DNA of 64,000 nucleotides from Flavobacterium humi (GTDB lineage Bacteria; Bacteroidota; Bacteroidia; Flavobacteriales; Flavobacteriaceae): NCBI RefSeq assembly GCF_004745595.1, contig NZ_SRLH01000007.1, positions 128,769 to 192,768 of the forward strand, read 5' to 3'. Shown piece by piece: positions 54,600 to 63,715 of this stretch (position 1 is its first letter; each line of letters starts with the position of its first letter). The notes under the pieces were generated by a model. It saw only the letters and a program-made list of their open reading frames with translations, ran no database searches and was not told where the DNA came from. The position numbers and the translations under genes were made by a program.

Positions 54600-56513
54600 A
54601 TGTTCAATACCAAAGCAGGATTAAGCTTAAAAAATTTAGGATACTTACCTCGTTGGGTTATTCTTCTTTTTGATATTTTAGCCGTGGGTTTTTCAGGAAC
54701 ACTGACGTTTTATTTGCTTAAAGGCATAGGACTGAGTTATTTCATTCCTTTTTACGGCTTCAAGATAGGGCTTTATTTCGGGGTTAATATTTTCTTTTTC
54801 TGGTGGTTTAAAACCTATTCCGGGATTATCCGGCATTCGTCGTTTTTGGATGCGATTAAAATCCTGCTCTCACAAACTTCCGTATTTGTAGTACTGGTTA
54901 CGATCAATGTGGTTTTTTCTGTTTTTAACCGTGAAAACCTGTTTTTGACTACCGCTCTGTTGATAAATATTATTTTTTCCTTTTTCCTTCTGTTCCTTTA
55001 CCGCGTTTTGGTAAAGCAGTTTTTTGAAGTATATATCAAAGGGTTCAACGAAGGAAAATTGGTCAGGGCCATAGTATACGGTTCCGATGCCAATGCTATT
55101 TCCGTATCCAATGCTTTGGTTTCGGAAGTGCCTACACGTTTTAAACTGGTAGGGTTTATCGACAAATACAATTTGAACGAATCCAAAAGGATCCTGGATT
55201 TGCCTATCCTGAACCTGAAGAAAAAGATATCGGTTATTATGCGTTCCATGAATGCGGAAGCCCTGATTATTGCAGATAAAGGGTTGTCAAAAGACGAACA
55301 GCTGGCCATTGTAGACGAATGCCTCGAATACAACCTGAAAGTTTATACCGTCCCGCTTATTTCCGATTGGGAGAACCAAAAAGAAATTTCGAAAAAAATC
55401 AAAAGTTTCCAGATTGAGGACTTGCTCGAACGCAAGCCAATTGTGCTGGACAACAAATCGATTTCATCGCAAATCAAGCGCAATGTCATCCTGATCACTG
55501 GTGCTGCGGGTTCCATTGGAAGCGAAATCGTGCGGCAGGTTATTGATTTCAATCCGGAACTGTTGCTGGTTTTGGACCAGGCGGAAACACCTTTGCACAA
55601 CCTTACTTTAGAAATCCAGAAATTAAATTCCAAAACCAAAATCGTTTCCGTAATTGGCGATATCAGGGACAAGGCCGGCCTGGAAAAAATATTCCAGAAG
55701 TACAAGCCCAACCTGATTTACCACGCGGCGGCTTACAAGCACGTGCCGCTTATGGAAGAGAATCCTTCGCAGGCTATTTTTGTCAATGTGATGGGAACGA
55801 AAAACCTGGCTGACCTTTCGCTGCAATACGGCGTGGAAAAATTCGTGATGGTTTCTACCGATAAGGCGGTTAACCCAAGCAATGTTATGGGTGCCAGTAA
55901 ACGCATCGCCGAGAAATACGTGCAATCCCTTTATTTTAGCGAGCTCAAGAAAAATTCCGATACGACTAAATTCATTACGACCCGTTTTGGGAATGTGTTG
56001 GGTTCCAATGGTTCGGTGGTGCCGCTTTTCTCCAAGCAAATCGCAGAAGGAGGACCAATTACCATTACGCACCAGGAAATCATCCGGTATTTTATGACCA
56101 TCCCGGAAGCCTGCCAGCTCGTTCTGGAAGCCGGAGCGATGGGAAGGGGCGGCGAGATTTATATTTTTGATATGGGCAAACCGGTCAAAATTTATGACCT
56201 GGCCACAAAAATGATACGTTTGGCAGGATATGTCCCTGGAAAAGATATAAAAATAAAGATTGTTGGGTTGCGCCCGGGCGAAAAGCTATACGAAGAATTA
56301 TTGAACGATACTTCCAAAACACTGCCTACGCATCATGAGAAAATCATGGTGGCGCAAGAGGAAATAGACAATCATCATTCCGTTGACGAATCGATTTACG
56401 ATATTATCGAAGCGTCCTGCAAATATGACAATAATATAGTGGTTTCGAAGATGAAACTTCTTGTCCCTGAGTTCAGAAGCATGAATTCAGCTTTTGAATT
56501 TTTAGATAATTAA
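54600..56513 (+). CDS. pglF: UDP-GlcNAc 4,6-dehydratase, PglF/WbpM/FlaA1-type
   Basis: 637 residues from ATG 54600; a TTG at 54549 would add 17 residues but coincides with a possible promoter box (TTACTTTG at 54544-54551). Four membrane helices at the N-terminus (WVILLFDILAVGFSG, LYFGVNIFFFWWF, VVLVTINVVFSVF, TTALLINIIFSFFLLFLYR), a CoA-binding-like domain, then the SDR domain near residue 295 on: ITGAAGSIGSEIVRQ, YHAAAYKHVPLMEE, and STDKAVNPSNVMGASKR. Met replaces the catalytic Tyr (MGASK), as in the PglF/WbpM group. It makes the 4-keto sugar for PglE. Confidence 0.9.
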   Translation: MFNTKAGLSLKNLGYLPRWVILLFDILAVGFSGTLTFYLLKGIGLSYFIPFYGFKIGLYFGVNIFFFWWFKTYSGIIRHSSFLDAIKILLSQTSVFVVLVTINVVFSVFNRENLFLTTALLINIIFSFFLLFLYRVLVKQFFEVYIKGFNEGKLVRAIVYGSDANAISVSNALVSEVPTRFKLVGFIDKYNLNESKRILDLPILNLKKKISVIMRSMNAEALIIADKGLSKDEQLAIVDECLEYNLKVYTVPLISDWENQKEISKKIKSFQIEDLLERKPIVLDNKSISSQIKRNVILITGAAGSIGSEIVRQVIDFNPELLLVLDQAETPLHNLTLEIQKLNSKTKIVSVIGDIRDKAGLEKIFQKYKPNLIYHAAAYKHVPLMEENPSQAIFVNVMGTKNLADLSLQYGVEKFVMVSTDKAVNPSNVMGASKRIAEKYVQSLYFSELKKNSDTTKFITTRFGNVLGSNGSVVPLFSKQIAEGGPITITHQEIIRYFMTIPEACQLVLEAGAMGRGGEIYIFDMGKPVKIYDLATKMIRLAGYVPGKDIKIKIVGLRPGEKLYEELLNDTSKTLPTHHEKIMVAQEEIDNHHSVDESIYDIIEASCKYDNNIVVSKMKLLVPEFRSMNSAFEFLDN

Positions 56514-56555
56514 ATAAAAAACCGTGCAAATAAGAAGCTTTTTTATTCAAAAATG

Positions 56556-56563
56556 TATCTTTG
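56556..56563 (+). promoter_or_regulatory. -7 box of the second wza/wzc pair
   Basis: TATCTTTG, an exact TAnnTTTG match, 20 bases before ATG 56583 and 42 bases after the pglF stop. It overlaps the frame starting at 56553, which argues for the later start. Confidence 0.6.
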
Positions 56564-56582
56564 TATGCCAAATCAAAAAAAA

Positions 56583-57380
56583 ATGAAAAAAAACTGCATT
56601 TATAACTACTTGCTTTTAGTGCCTATAATTTTACTTACTTTTTCATGTAGTCAGAATAAACAAATCGCATACTACCAGAATATCGACCATATGGCCAATG
56701 AGCAAAGCGCCATGTCTTATGAGTCAACCATCCAGCCGGATGATTTATTGATGATCATCGTTTCGGCACCTGATGCGGAAGCGGCCCTGCCTTTCAACCT
56801 GGAAACTACAAACGTGCCTTCCATGGCAGGACAGTCCGGTTTGGCACAACGCCAACAGCAATTATATCTCGTGGACAAGAACGGGATGATTGATTTTCCT
56901 GTTTTGGGATCTCTTCAGATTGGCGGCAAGACCAAAGTGGAAATGGTGGCGTTTCTTAAAGAAAAACTCAAATCCTATCTTAAAAACGCTATCATAAATG
57001 TCAGGATCATGAACTACAAGGTGTCTGTGCTCGGAGAAGTAGTCAGGCCGGGTTCGTTTAACGTAAACAGCGAAAGGATCACATTGCCTGAAGCGTTGAG
57101 TTTAGCAGGTGATCTGACCATTTACGGAAGAAGGGAAAACGTGATTCTTGTTAGGGAAGTCAACGGGAAGAAAACGTTCAACAGGATAGACCTGACCAAA
57201 GCGGATTTCATTAATTCCCCATATTATTACCTGGCCCAAAATGATTTGATCTATGTGGAGCCGAATAAAGCCAAATCAAATACGTCATCTGTTTTTAATC
57301 AGAATATACCTGTTTGGATATCCATTGCCTCTTTAGTGTCTTCGGCGGTTTTTTCCATTTTATTAATTAATAAAAATTAA
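56583..57380 (+). CDS. Polysaccharide export lipoprotein, Wza-like (copy 2)
   Basis: 265 residues from ATG 56583 (MKKNCIYNYLLLVPIILLTF), with the lipobox TFSC. Poly_export domain: STIQPDDLLMIIVSAP and KNGMIDFPVLGSLQIGG; SLBB domain: YKVSVLGEVVRPGSFNV. Then GRRENVILVREVNGKK and a C-terminal helix (WISIASLVSSAVFSILLI). Similar layout to copy 1 at 30521 but the sequence is clearly different, so it is an old paralogue. Nine bases before the second wzc. Confidence 0.92.
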   Translation: MKKNCIYNYLLLVPIILLTFSCSQNKQIAYYQNIDHMANEQSAMSYESTIQPDDLLMIIVSAPDAEAALPFNLETTNVPSMAGQSGLAQRQQQLYLVDKNGMIDFPVLGSLQIGGKTKVEMVAFLKEKLKSYLKNAIINVRIMNYKVSVLGEVVRPGSFNVNSERITLPEALSLAGDLTIYGRRENVILVREVNGKKTFNRIDLTKADFINSPYYYLAQNDLIYVEPNKAKSNTSSVFNQNIPVWISIASLVSSAVFSILLINKN

Positions 57381-57389
57381 GCATCCTCC

Positions 57390-59756
57390 ATGCAAAACAA
57401 TATTCCAAATCATACAGAAGACAATTCCCTACATTTACGTGACCAGCTGTTTAAATATTTAATACACTGGAAATGGTTTTTATTAAGTCTTTTGGCTTTT
57501 TTGATCCTTGCAAAATTATACCTGCGTTATTCGGTACCTGAATATATTGCCCAGACGACCATATTGATCAAGGATGAGGATTCGGGCGGGATTGCATCGG
57601 AGCTTTCGGCATTTAAGGATTTAGGATTGCTCTCGGGAGCCAAAAACGATATCGATGATGAAATCGAGATCTTGAAATCCAGGACATTGGCGGAAAAGAC
57701 CGTTAAGGCAGGAGAATTCAATATTTCCTACATCTCAGAAGGGCGTATCAAGTCTTCCGACGCTTATGGGACAAGCTTTTTCAATATTGATTTTAAAAGA
57801 AAGAACGAAGACTTTTACGCGAAAGACACCATTATCAATATTAATGTATTGTCTTTTCAGAAATTCGAATTGTTCAATCAGGAAAATAATTCTTTAGGAG
57901 TTTACAAATTCGGGCAGCTCATTAAATCGAAAGTTTTAGGGGAATACGTCGTAAACAGAAAGGCCCTTTTGGTAGAAGACGATAAGGCGCTGGAGGAAGT
58001 AAAAGGGAAAACGATCGTTAGGCTATCGTCCTTGAAAAACGCGACGGACAGTTTCAGGAGCCGTATTAATGTTGTCCCGCTGAACAAGCTGACCAACGTT
58101 CTGGAAATTTCCTGTATCGATCAGGTAAGCGAAAGAGCCATAGATTTCCTGAATCTTTTGGTAACGATTTACAACAATGATGCGATTACCGATAAAAACA
58201 TGATTTCTGAAAAAACGGCGCAATTCATCAATGAGCGATTGGGTATCATTACCAAAGAGCTTGATGGTGTCGAGAAAGATGTAGAGTCCTATAAAAAGAA
58301 CAACAAGATTACAGATTTGCCTACTGAGGCTGAATTATACCTGCAGAATGCAAGCGAATTCAAAAAAAGTTCGCTGGCGGTTGAAACGCAATCACGCATT
58401 GTAGATATGATGATTGATTTTATGCATACCAATAAAGGATCGGATATCATCCCGGCCAATATTGTGCCGGAGGACAATGCTTCTGCCGCCCTGATCGCAG
58501 ACTATAACGGCCTGGTTGTGGAAAGGGACAGGATCCTGAAAAGTTCCACAACGGAAAACCCGATTGTTGTAAGGATGAACGATAAGATCAAGGCATTACA
58601 GTCAAGTATCGGCGAAAGCCTTAAAAGACTCAAGTCTACGCTTGCTGTAAAAAGCACCGATGTGAACAGGCAAAGCAATATTTTGGGCGGAAGGATATCT
58701 CAAATCCCAAAACTGGAAAGAGAGTACAGAGGGATTTTCAGGCAACAGCAAATCAAGGAAGAATTGTACCTGTACTTGTTTAAAAAACGAGAAGAAACTG
58801 CGATAACGCTTGCCGGGACAGCACCTATTTCAAAAGTGGTGGATTCTGCCTATTCTTCGGATGCTCCGGTATCTCCTAAGAAATCATTGTTTTATATGAT
58901 CGCTTTTATCATGGGGATTTTTGTTCCTGCAGCAGTTATTTATTTGCGTAATTTGCTGGATACCAAAGTAAAAACAAGATACGATGTGGAGCGCCTTGGT
59001 ATTCCGTTTATCGGGGATGTGCCGCATTCGGATTCGCATAATGAAATCATCCAGTCTAACAGCCGTACGAGTTCTGCGGAAGCGATCCGGATTATACGCA
59101 CCAATTTGGAGTTTATCCTTAATTCGGTAGAAAAGAACAGGGCCAAGACGATTTTCATGACTTCGACCCTTCCAAAAGAAGGAAAAACATTCATCGCGGT
59201 CAATTTAGCAGCTACCATTGCCATTTCAGGTAAAAAAGTATTGCTGATCGGAATGGACATCCGTAATCCGAAACTGGATGAATATATCAAATTACCATCA
59301 AGAGGTCTTACGAATTATCTTTCCTCAAGTGATGCGGTCCTTAAGGATTTTATCGTAAGGCAGAAAGATTACGAGCATTTTGACATCTTGCCGGCCGGGG
59401 TTATCCCTCCAAATCCTGCCGAATTGCTGATGAGCCAAAAGGTGGAAGCGATGTTTGAGCAGTTTAAAACCGAGTATGACTATATTGTTGTAGATACCGC
59501 GCCGGTGAGTCTGGTTACCGATACGTTGCTGATTTCTAAAAATGCCGATACTTTCATTTATGTGGTACGTGCCAATTATTTGGAAAAAGCGTTGCTGAAA
59601 ACGCCGGAAGTGCTTTACAGGGAGCAGAAATTGCCGAATATGTGCGTATTGCTTAATGATACGGATACAATCAACGGATATGGATATGGTTACGGGCAGG
59701 AAGTGGTCAAAAAGCCATGGTACAAAAAGATATTCAGTTTTTCTTTCTTTGGATAA
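57390..59756 (+). CDS. Wzc-like co-polymerase and tyrosine autokinase (copy 2)
   Basis: 788 residues. TM1 around residue 30 (WKWFLLSLLAFLILAKLYL), Wzz domain (YIAQTTILIKDEDSGGIASE), coiled coils, TM2 near 505 (FYMIAFIMGIFVPAAVIYL) and a BY-kinase domain with Lys599 in STLPKEGKTFIAV, Walker A' IGMDIRNPK and YDYIVVDTAPVSLVTD. The tail carries three Tyr-Gly units (residues 764-769) and WYKKIF. A bidirectional terminator and the CpsB phosphatase gene follow. It works with Wza copy 2 at the inner membrane. Confidence 0.93.
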   Translation: MQNNIPNHTEDNSLHLRDQLFKYLIHWKWFLLSLLAFLILAKLYLRYSVPEYIAQTTILIKDEDSGGIASELSAFKDLGLLSGAKNDIDDEIEILKSRTLAEKTVKAGEFNISYISEGRIKSSDAYGTSFFNIDFKRKNEDFYAKDTIININVLSFQKFELFNQENNSLGVYKFGQLIKSKVLGEYVVNRKALLVEDDKALEEVKGKTIVRLSSLKNATDSFRSRINVVPLNKLTNVLEISCIDQVSERAIDFLNLLVTIYNNDAITDKNMISEKTAQFINERLGIITKELDGVEKDVESYKKNNKITDLPTEAELYLQNASEFKKSSLAVETQSRIVDMMIDFMHTNKGSDIIPANIVPEDNASAALIADYNGLVVERDRILKSSTTENPIVVRMNDKIKALQSSIGESLKRLKSTLAVKSTDVNRQSNILGGRISQIPKLEREYRGIFRQQQIKEELYLYLFKKREETAITLAGTAPISKVVDSAYSSDAPVSPKKSLFYMIAFIMGIFVPAAVIYLRNLLDTKVKTRYDVERLGIPFIGDVPHSDSHNEIIQSNSRTSSAEAIRIIRTNLEFILNSVEKNRAKTIFMTSTLPKEGKTFIAVNLAATIAISGKKVLLIGMDIRNPKLDEYIKLPSRGLTNYLSSSDAVLKDFIVRQKDYEHFDILPAGVIPPNPAELLMSQKVEAMFEQFKTEYDYIVVDTAPVSLVTDTLLISKNADTFIYVVRANYLEKALLKTPEVLYREQKLPNMCVLLNDTDTINGYGYGYGQEVVKKPWYKKIFSFSFFG

Positions 59757-59776
59757 GAAATGAAAAGGAATCTATA

Positions 59777-59804
59777 AAAAAAAGAGGCATTTGCCTCTTT
59801 TTTT
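59777..59804. terminator. Bidirectional terminator between wzc copy 2 and the phosphatase gene
   Basis: A perfect 12-bp stem (59777-59788 with 59793-59804, loop ATTT), with A7 on one side and T7 on the other. It overlaps the last bases of the convergent phosphatase gene. Confidence 0.92.
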
Positions 59805-60537
59805 ATGTAAATAACTGATTTTTCTGAATGGCCTCCTTAAGCGGCACTATGTCCTTTAGTAATACTTTTTTGTTAAAGGCTTCAATATGTTTTTTATGGT
59901 GGATGTCTGAACCTACAAAGTCGATCAGTCCTTTTTTTAGTAATTTCTTTGCTGTTTCCGCCACAGCTTCGTTATAATATCCTACAGTAGACAGTAAATT
60001 TACCTGGAACAGGCAACCGGCATTTTTTAGTTTGAGGTATTCGTCAAAATTCTGATGGTAAAAAGCGTAACGTTCCGGATGGGCCAAGACAGGCTTGTAG
60101 CCGGCAACCTGCAAATCAAAAATAATGTCATACAATTGGATCGGCGCATTTAGATAGGACATTTCAACCAGGACGTATTTGTCTTTCAGGGTCAATATTT
60201 CCCCTTTTTGGAATAGGGAAACAAAATGGTCATCCATTAAATATTCGGCGGCAGCCTTAACGGGGATATTGATATTGTGTTTTTCCAGGTCAGCGACCGT
60301 TTTGGTTTCGTTTGTCTGGATGCTGTCTTTCGAATTGTCCCAAAAACCGCTGAAGATATGCGGGGTTGTGATTACTTTCGAAAACCCAAAACTTTTCATG
60401 CTGTTTATTAGGAAAAGCGTGTCTTCAAAAGTCTGGGCGCCATCGTCAATGCCGGGCAAAATATGGGAATGGATATCGATATGGTTGTCGGGGATCAGGT
60501 CCCTGAGTATGGATTTATTTTTCTTGAAAAACAGCAC
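59803..60537 (-). CDS. PHP-type tyrosine phosphatase, CpsB/CapC/YwqE-like
   Basis: 244 residues from GTG 60537 (translated VLFFKKNKSILRDLI, GTG as Met); a longer frame from 60609 includes the promoter and is rejected. The metal-binding PHP motif HIDIHSHILPGIDDGA, then VITTPHIF, EYLMDDHF, KPVLAHPERY and GSDIHHKKH supply the histidines and aspartates. These enzymes remove phosphate from the tyrosine tail of Wzc-type kinases, and the two wzc products of this window are the likely substrates. It is convergent to wzc copy 2 and has its own -7 box. Confidence 0.87.
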   Translation of the reverse strand: MLFFKKNKSILRDLIPDNHIDIHSHILPGIDDGAQTFEDTLFLINSMKSFGFSKVITTPHIFSGFWDNSKDSIQTNETKTVADLEKHNINIPVKAAAEYLMDDHFVSLFQKGEILTLKDKYVLVEMSYLNAPIQLYDIIFDLQVAGYKPVLAHPERYAFYHQNFDEYLKLKNAGCLFQVNLLSTVGYYNEAVAETAKKLLKKGLIDFVGSDIHHKKHIEAFNKKVLLKDIVPLKEAIQKNQLFT

Positions 60538-60565
60538 TTTGATTTGGATTAAAATAGGTTTATTG

Positions 60566-60573
60566 CAAAAATA
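60566..60573 (-). promoter_or_regulatory. -7 box of the CpsB-type phosphatase gene
   Basis: On the minus strand TATTTTTG, an exact TAnnTTTG match, about 28 bases before GTG 60537. Confidence 0.55.
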
Positions 60574-60697
60574 AGGTTTATCTCCGACATTCGGCCATGT
60601 TATTTTCAAGTTAACATTTGCCGGGTTATTTTTTGGATTTTTTGCTTCACTATTTCAATTAAAGTTATAGTTTTACCGAAAAAATATTTTAGATTTC

Positions 60698-61567
60698 GTG
60701 GTTACAAAAAATGATGATAAAGATGCGTGGTTGTTCGAAATTACGCCCAAGAATGACTTTTTTTCACTACATCTCAAAGAAGTGTGGCGTTACAGGGATT
60801 TACTGATGCTTTTTGTAAAAAGAGATGTTGTAACAGTGTACAAACAAACGGTTTTAGGCCCATTGTGGTACCTGATACAGCCTTTGCTGACCTCGGTGAT
60901 GTTTACCCTAATCTTTAATACGGTCGCAGGGATCAATACCGGGACAACACCTCCTTTTTTATTCAACCTGGCCAGTATTACCATTTGGAATTATTTCACT
61001 TCCTGCCTCAATGATACGTCCGATACGTTCAAAAAGAACGCTTCTATTTTTGGTAAAGTCTATTTTCCGAGGGTAATCATGCCTATTTCGGTGGTTGTTT
61101 CCAACTTACTGAAATTCGGTATCCAGTTTATCATTTTTATCGTTTTCTATATTTATTTTTATTGCAAAGGAGCAGATATAAGCCTTTCGTTTTTGGTTTT
61201 GCTTTTTCCGTTGCTGGTTGTCCTGATGGGTGTTTTAGGATTGGGCCTGGGAATGTTTATTTCTTCTTTGGTCACAAAATACCGTGATTTTACGTACCTG
61301 ATCGCTTTTGGGGTACAATTGCTGATGTATATTTCGGCGGTCGTGTACCCAATGTCGCTAATCCAGGAAAAAATCCCGGGCTACGGATGGGTGGTGCGTT
61401 ACAATCCTTTGGCTTATATCGTTGAGACGGCCCGTTACCTGTTGTTGGGAGTCGGAGAAGTATCCGCTTTAGGGCTGGCCTATACGGTTGTAGTCACCAT
61501 TGCCGTTTTCTTCGTAGGATTACTGTTTTTTAATAAAACGGAAAAACGATTTATAGATACGGTTTAA
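60698..61567 (+). CDS. ABC-2 type polysaccharide exporter permease, Wzm-like
   Basis: 289 residues, GTG start at 60698; no in-frame ATG lies nearby. Six membrane helices after the cytosolic N-terminal part. The family motif LLMLFVKRDVVTVYKQTVLGPLWYLIQPLLTSVMF is seen in parts, then PPFLFNLASITIWNYF and YNPLAYIVETARYLLLG. It exports a lipid-linked polysaccharide, O-antigen or capsule, with the ATPase of the next gene. It begins the last transcription unit of the window. Confidence 0.9.
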   Translation: MVTKNDDKDAWLFEITPKNDFFSLHLKEVWRYRDLLMLFVKRDVVTVYKQTVLGPLWYLIQPLLTSVMFTLIFNTVAGINTGTTPPFLFNLASITIWNYFTSCLNDTSDTFKKNASIFGKVYFPRVIMPISVVVSNLLKFGIQFIIFIVFYIYFYCKGADISLSFLVLLFPLLVVLMGVLGLGLGMFISSLVTKYRDFTYLIAFGVQLLMYISAVVYPMSLIQEKIPGYGWVVRYNPLAYIVETARYLLLGVGEVSALGLAYTVVVTIAVFFVGLLFFNKTEKRFIDTV

Positions 61568-61607
61568 AAATAGGTTCAGGAAGAATGAACCAGCAGTTTA
61601 AGAATAC

Positions 61608-62894
61608 ATGAGCACAAAAGATATTATATTAAAAGTTGAGAATATATCCAAGCAATACCGCTTAGGGCAGGTAGGGACTGGCACGCTTTCCCATGACCTG
61701 AACCGATGGTGGCACCAGGTCAGGGGTAAGGAAGATCCTTATTTGAAAGTCGGTGAAGTCAATAACAGGAATATCAAAGGCAACAGCGATTATGTCTGGG
61801 CATTGCAGGATATTACTTTTGAAGTAGAAAAAGGAGAGGTTTTAGGGATTATTGGGAAAAACGGTGCAGGAAAATCCACGTTGCTTAAAATACTTTCCAA
61901 AGTGACCTCGCCTACAACCGGAAGCATCAAATCCAGAGGACGGATAGCGTCTTTACTGGAAGTTGGAACCGGTTTCAACCCGGAACTGACCGGACGTGAG
62001 AACATTTACCTCAATGGAGCAATTTTAGGGATGACCAAAAAGGAAATCGCTTCCAAACTAGACGAAATTATTGAATTTTCAGGTTGCGAACGCTACATCG
62101 ATACACCGGTTAAACGGTATAGCAGCGGTATGACTGTCCGCCTGGCATTTGCAGTAGCGGCTTTTCTGGAGCCTGAAATCCTGGTGGTCGATGAAGTCCT
62201 GGCTGTTGGTGATGCCGAATTCCAGAAGAAAGCCATCGGGAAAATGCAGGATATTTCCAGGGGAGAAGGAAGGACCGTCCTTTTTGTGAGCCACAATATG
62301 GCAGCAGTAAAAAGCCTCTGTACCAAAGGAGTTGTTTTGGAATATGGCAAAGTTGTTTTTTCAGGTGATATTGATGACGCTATTGATGAATATTTCAGGA
62401 ATGCAGACCAGACGGCCAGCAGGGAATGGCAAAAAGAAAACGCCCCAGGCTGTGATTTTCTGAAATTATTGAAAGTCAATGTGTTTGCTTCGGGCCAGGA
62501 AGTTTCGCTCAATCATTCCATTTCGGATGACATCAAAATTGAATTTACCTACGAAATCCTAAAGGAAGACCAGCTCTTTACGCACGGCTTTAACCTATTC
62601 AATAGTCACAATATCCATATTTTTAGCTCACACGATAAAAATTCGGAAACACTGACAACACCCTTGAAAAAAGGAATCCATAAAAAAACAATTACCATTC
62701 CGGGCAATTTCCTGGCTGAAGGCGGTTATACCTGCAGTTTCGCCATCATGAGGTACAATCCTTTCCATGTCGAATTCCAGCAAAGGGATATCGTGGCCTT
62801 CAATGTAATTGATGAAGTTAGTACAAATACAGTAAGAGGAAATTATTCCGGGCATTTTCCGGGCGTAATACGTCCTCAATTAAATTGGGAATAA
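61608..62894 (+). CDS. ABC transporter ATPase with C-terminal sugar-binding domain, Wzt-like
   Basis: 428 residues. The ATPase domain (1-250) has Walker A with Lys89 (GKNGAGKSTLLK), signature YSSGMTVRLAFAVA, Walker B PEILVVDEVLAVGDAEF and the switch His in FVSHNMAAV. Residues 270-428 form an extra domain (IEFTYEILKEDQLFTHGF, NFLAEGGYTCSFAIM) resembling the Wzt C-terminal carbohydrate module, which in E. coli O8/O9a binds the chain end of the O-antigen. The permease gene lies 40 bases upstream. Confidence 0.92.
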   Translation: MSTKDIILKVENISKQYRLGQVGTGTLSHDLNRWWHQVRGKEDPYLKVGEVNNRNIKGNSDYVWALQDITFEVEKGEVLGIIGKNGAGKSTLLKILSKVTSPTTGSIKSRGRIASLLEVGTGFNPELTGRENIYLNGAILGMTKKEIASKLDEIIEFSGCERYIDTPVKRYSSGMTVRLAFAVAAFLEPEILVVDEVLAVGDAEFQKKAIGKMQDISRGEGRTVLFVSHNMAAVKSLCTKGVVLEYGKVVFSGDIDDAIDEYFRNADQTASREWQKENAPGCDFLKLLKVNVFASGQEVSLNHSISDDIKIEFTYEILKEDQLFTHGFNLFNSHNIHIFSSHDKNSETLTTPLKKGIHKKTITIPGNFLAEGGYTCSFAIMRYNPFHVEFQQRDIVAFNVIDEVSTNTVRGNYSGHFPGVIRPQLNWE

Positions 62895-62895
62895 A

Positions 62896-63714
62896 ATGAA
62901 AAAAAAATGGACGGGAGAAAGATTGGAAACCTATGTATACACCAGGGATACCATAGATCATTTGCACAGGTACGCCATCATTTCCAAATATGTTGAAGGA
63001 AAAACAGTCCTGGATATTGCCAGTGGCGAAGGCTACGGGACAAACCTGATCAGCCAAAAAGCGGCATTTGTGTACGGTGTAGATATCGATGCAGCATCCA
63101 TAGCGGCAGCAAAGCAGAAATACCAAAGGGAGAATATTGAATTCCTCGAAGGCAGTACCGATGCGATTCCTTTAGAAGACCACACGGTTGATGTATTGAT
63201 CAGTTATGAAACGATCGAGCATCACGACAGGCATGAAGAAATGATGCAGGAGGCCAAAAGAGTCCTAAAACCCGGCGGGATAATGGTTATTTCTACGCCT
63301 GACAAATATTTTTACAGCGATAAAAGGAATTTTAAGAATAAATTCCACATCAAGGAACTTTATAAAAATGAGTTCTTGGATTTGATTTCAAAATATTTCA
63401 GTAAAACCCAGTTGCTGAACCAAATGTTCGTAAACGGGAATTCCATTATCAATGATGATGCGGCTTCCTTAAAATCGGAAGTGGTTACCGGCGATTTTTC
63501 GGCCATTACTGAAGAAGAAAAAGAAGGGACTTACCTGATAATAATCGCCTCCGACCAGGATTTTGTGCAACAGGGGCTTTCCATATTCAACGGAAGCAAT
63601 GTAACAAAAATGGAAGAAAACAAATTGGCGGCGCATTTTTTAAACAGTTCCACATACAAAACAGGAAAATTGGTACTTGCCCCGTTTATGTTCTTAAAAA
63701 AGCTGGTAAAATAA
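62896..63714 (+). CDS. SAM-dependent methyltransferase
   Basis: 272 residues. Class I methyltransferase: LDIASGEGYGTNLISQK is motif I, VYGVDIDAASIAAAKQ motif II, and LPGG-type post-motif seen as LKPGGIMVISTPDKYFYS. One base after the ATPase gene, so cotranscribed. A methyltransferase next to Wzt is often a chain-capping enzyme for O-antigen (as in WbdD-type systems), or methylates a sugar. Specificity is unknown. Confidence 0.85.
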   Translation: MKKKWTGERLETYVYTRDTIDHLHRYAIISKYVEGKTVLDIASGEGYGTNLISQKAAFVYGVDIDAASIAAAKQKYQRENIEFLEGSTDAIPLEDHTVDVLISYETIEHHDRHEEMMQEAKRVLKPGGIMVISTPDKYFYSDKRNFKNKFHIKELYKNEFLDLISKYFSKTQLLNQMFVNGNSIINDDAASLKSEVVTGDFSAITEEEKEGTYLIIIASDQDFVQQGLSIFNGSNVTKMEENKLAAHFLNSSTYKTGKLVLAPFMFLKKLVK

Positions 63715-63715
63715 A

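Noticed and set aside
60538-60609. N-terminal extension of the PHP phosphatase
   Set aside because: A TAnnTTTG promoter box lies inside it on the minus strand, so the extension is probably not transcribed.
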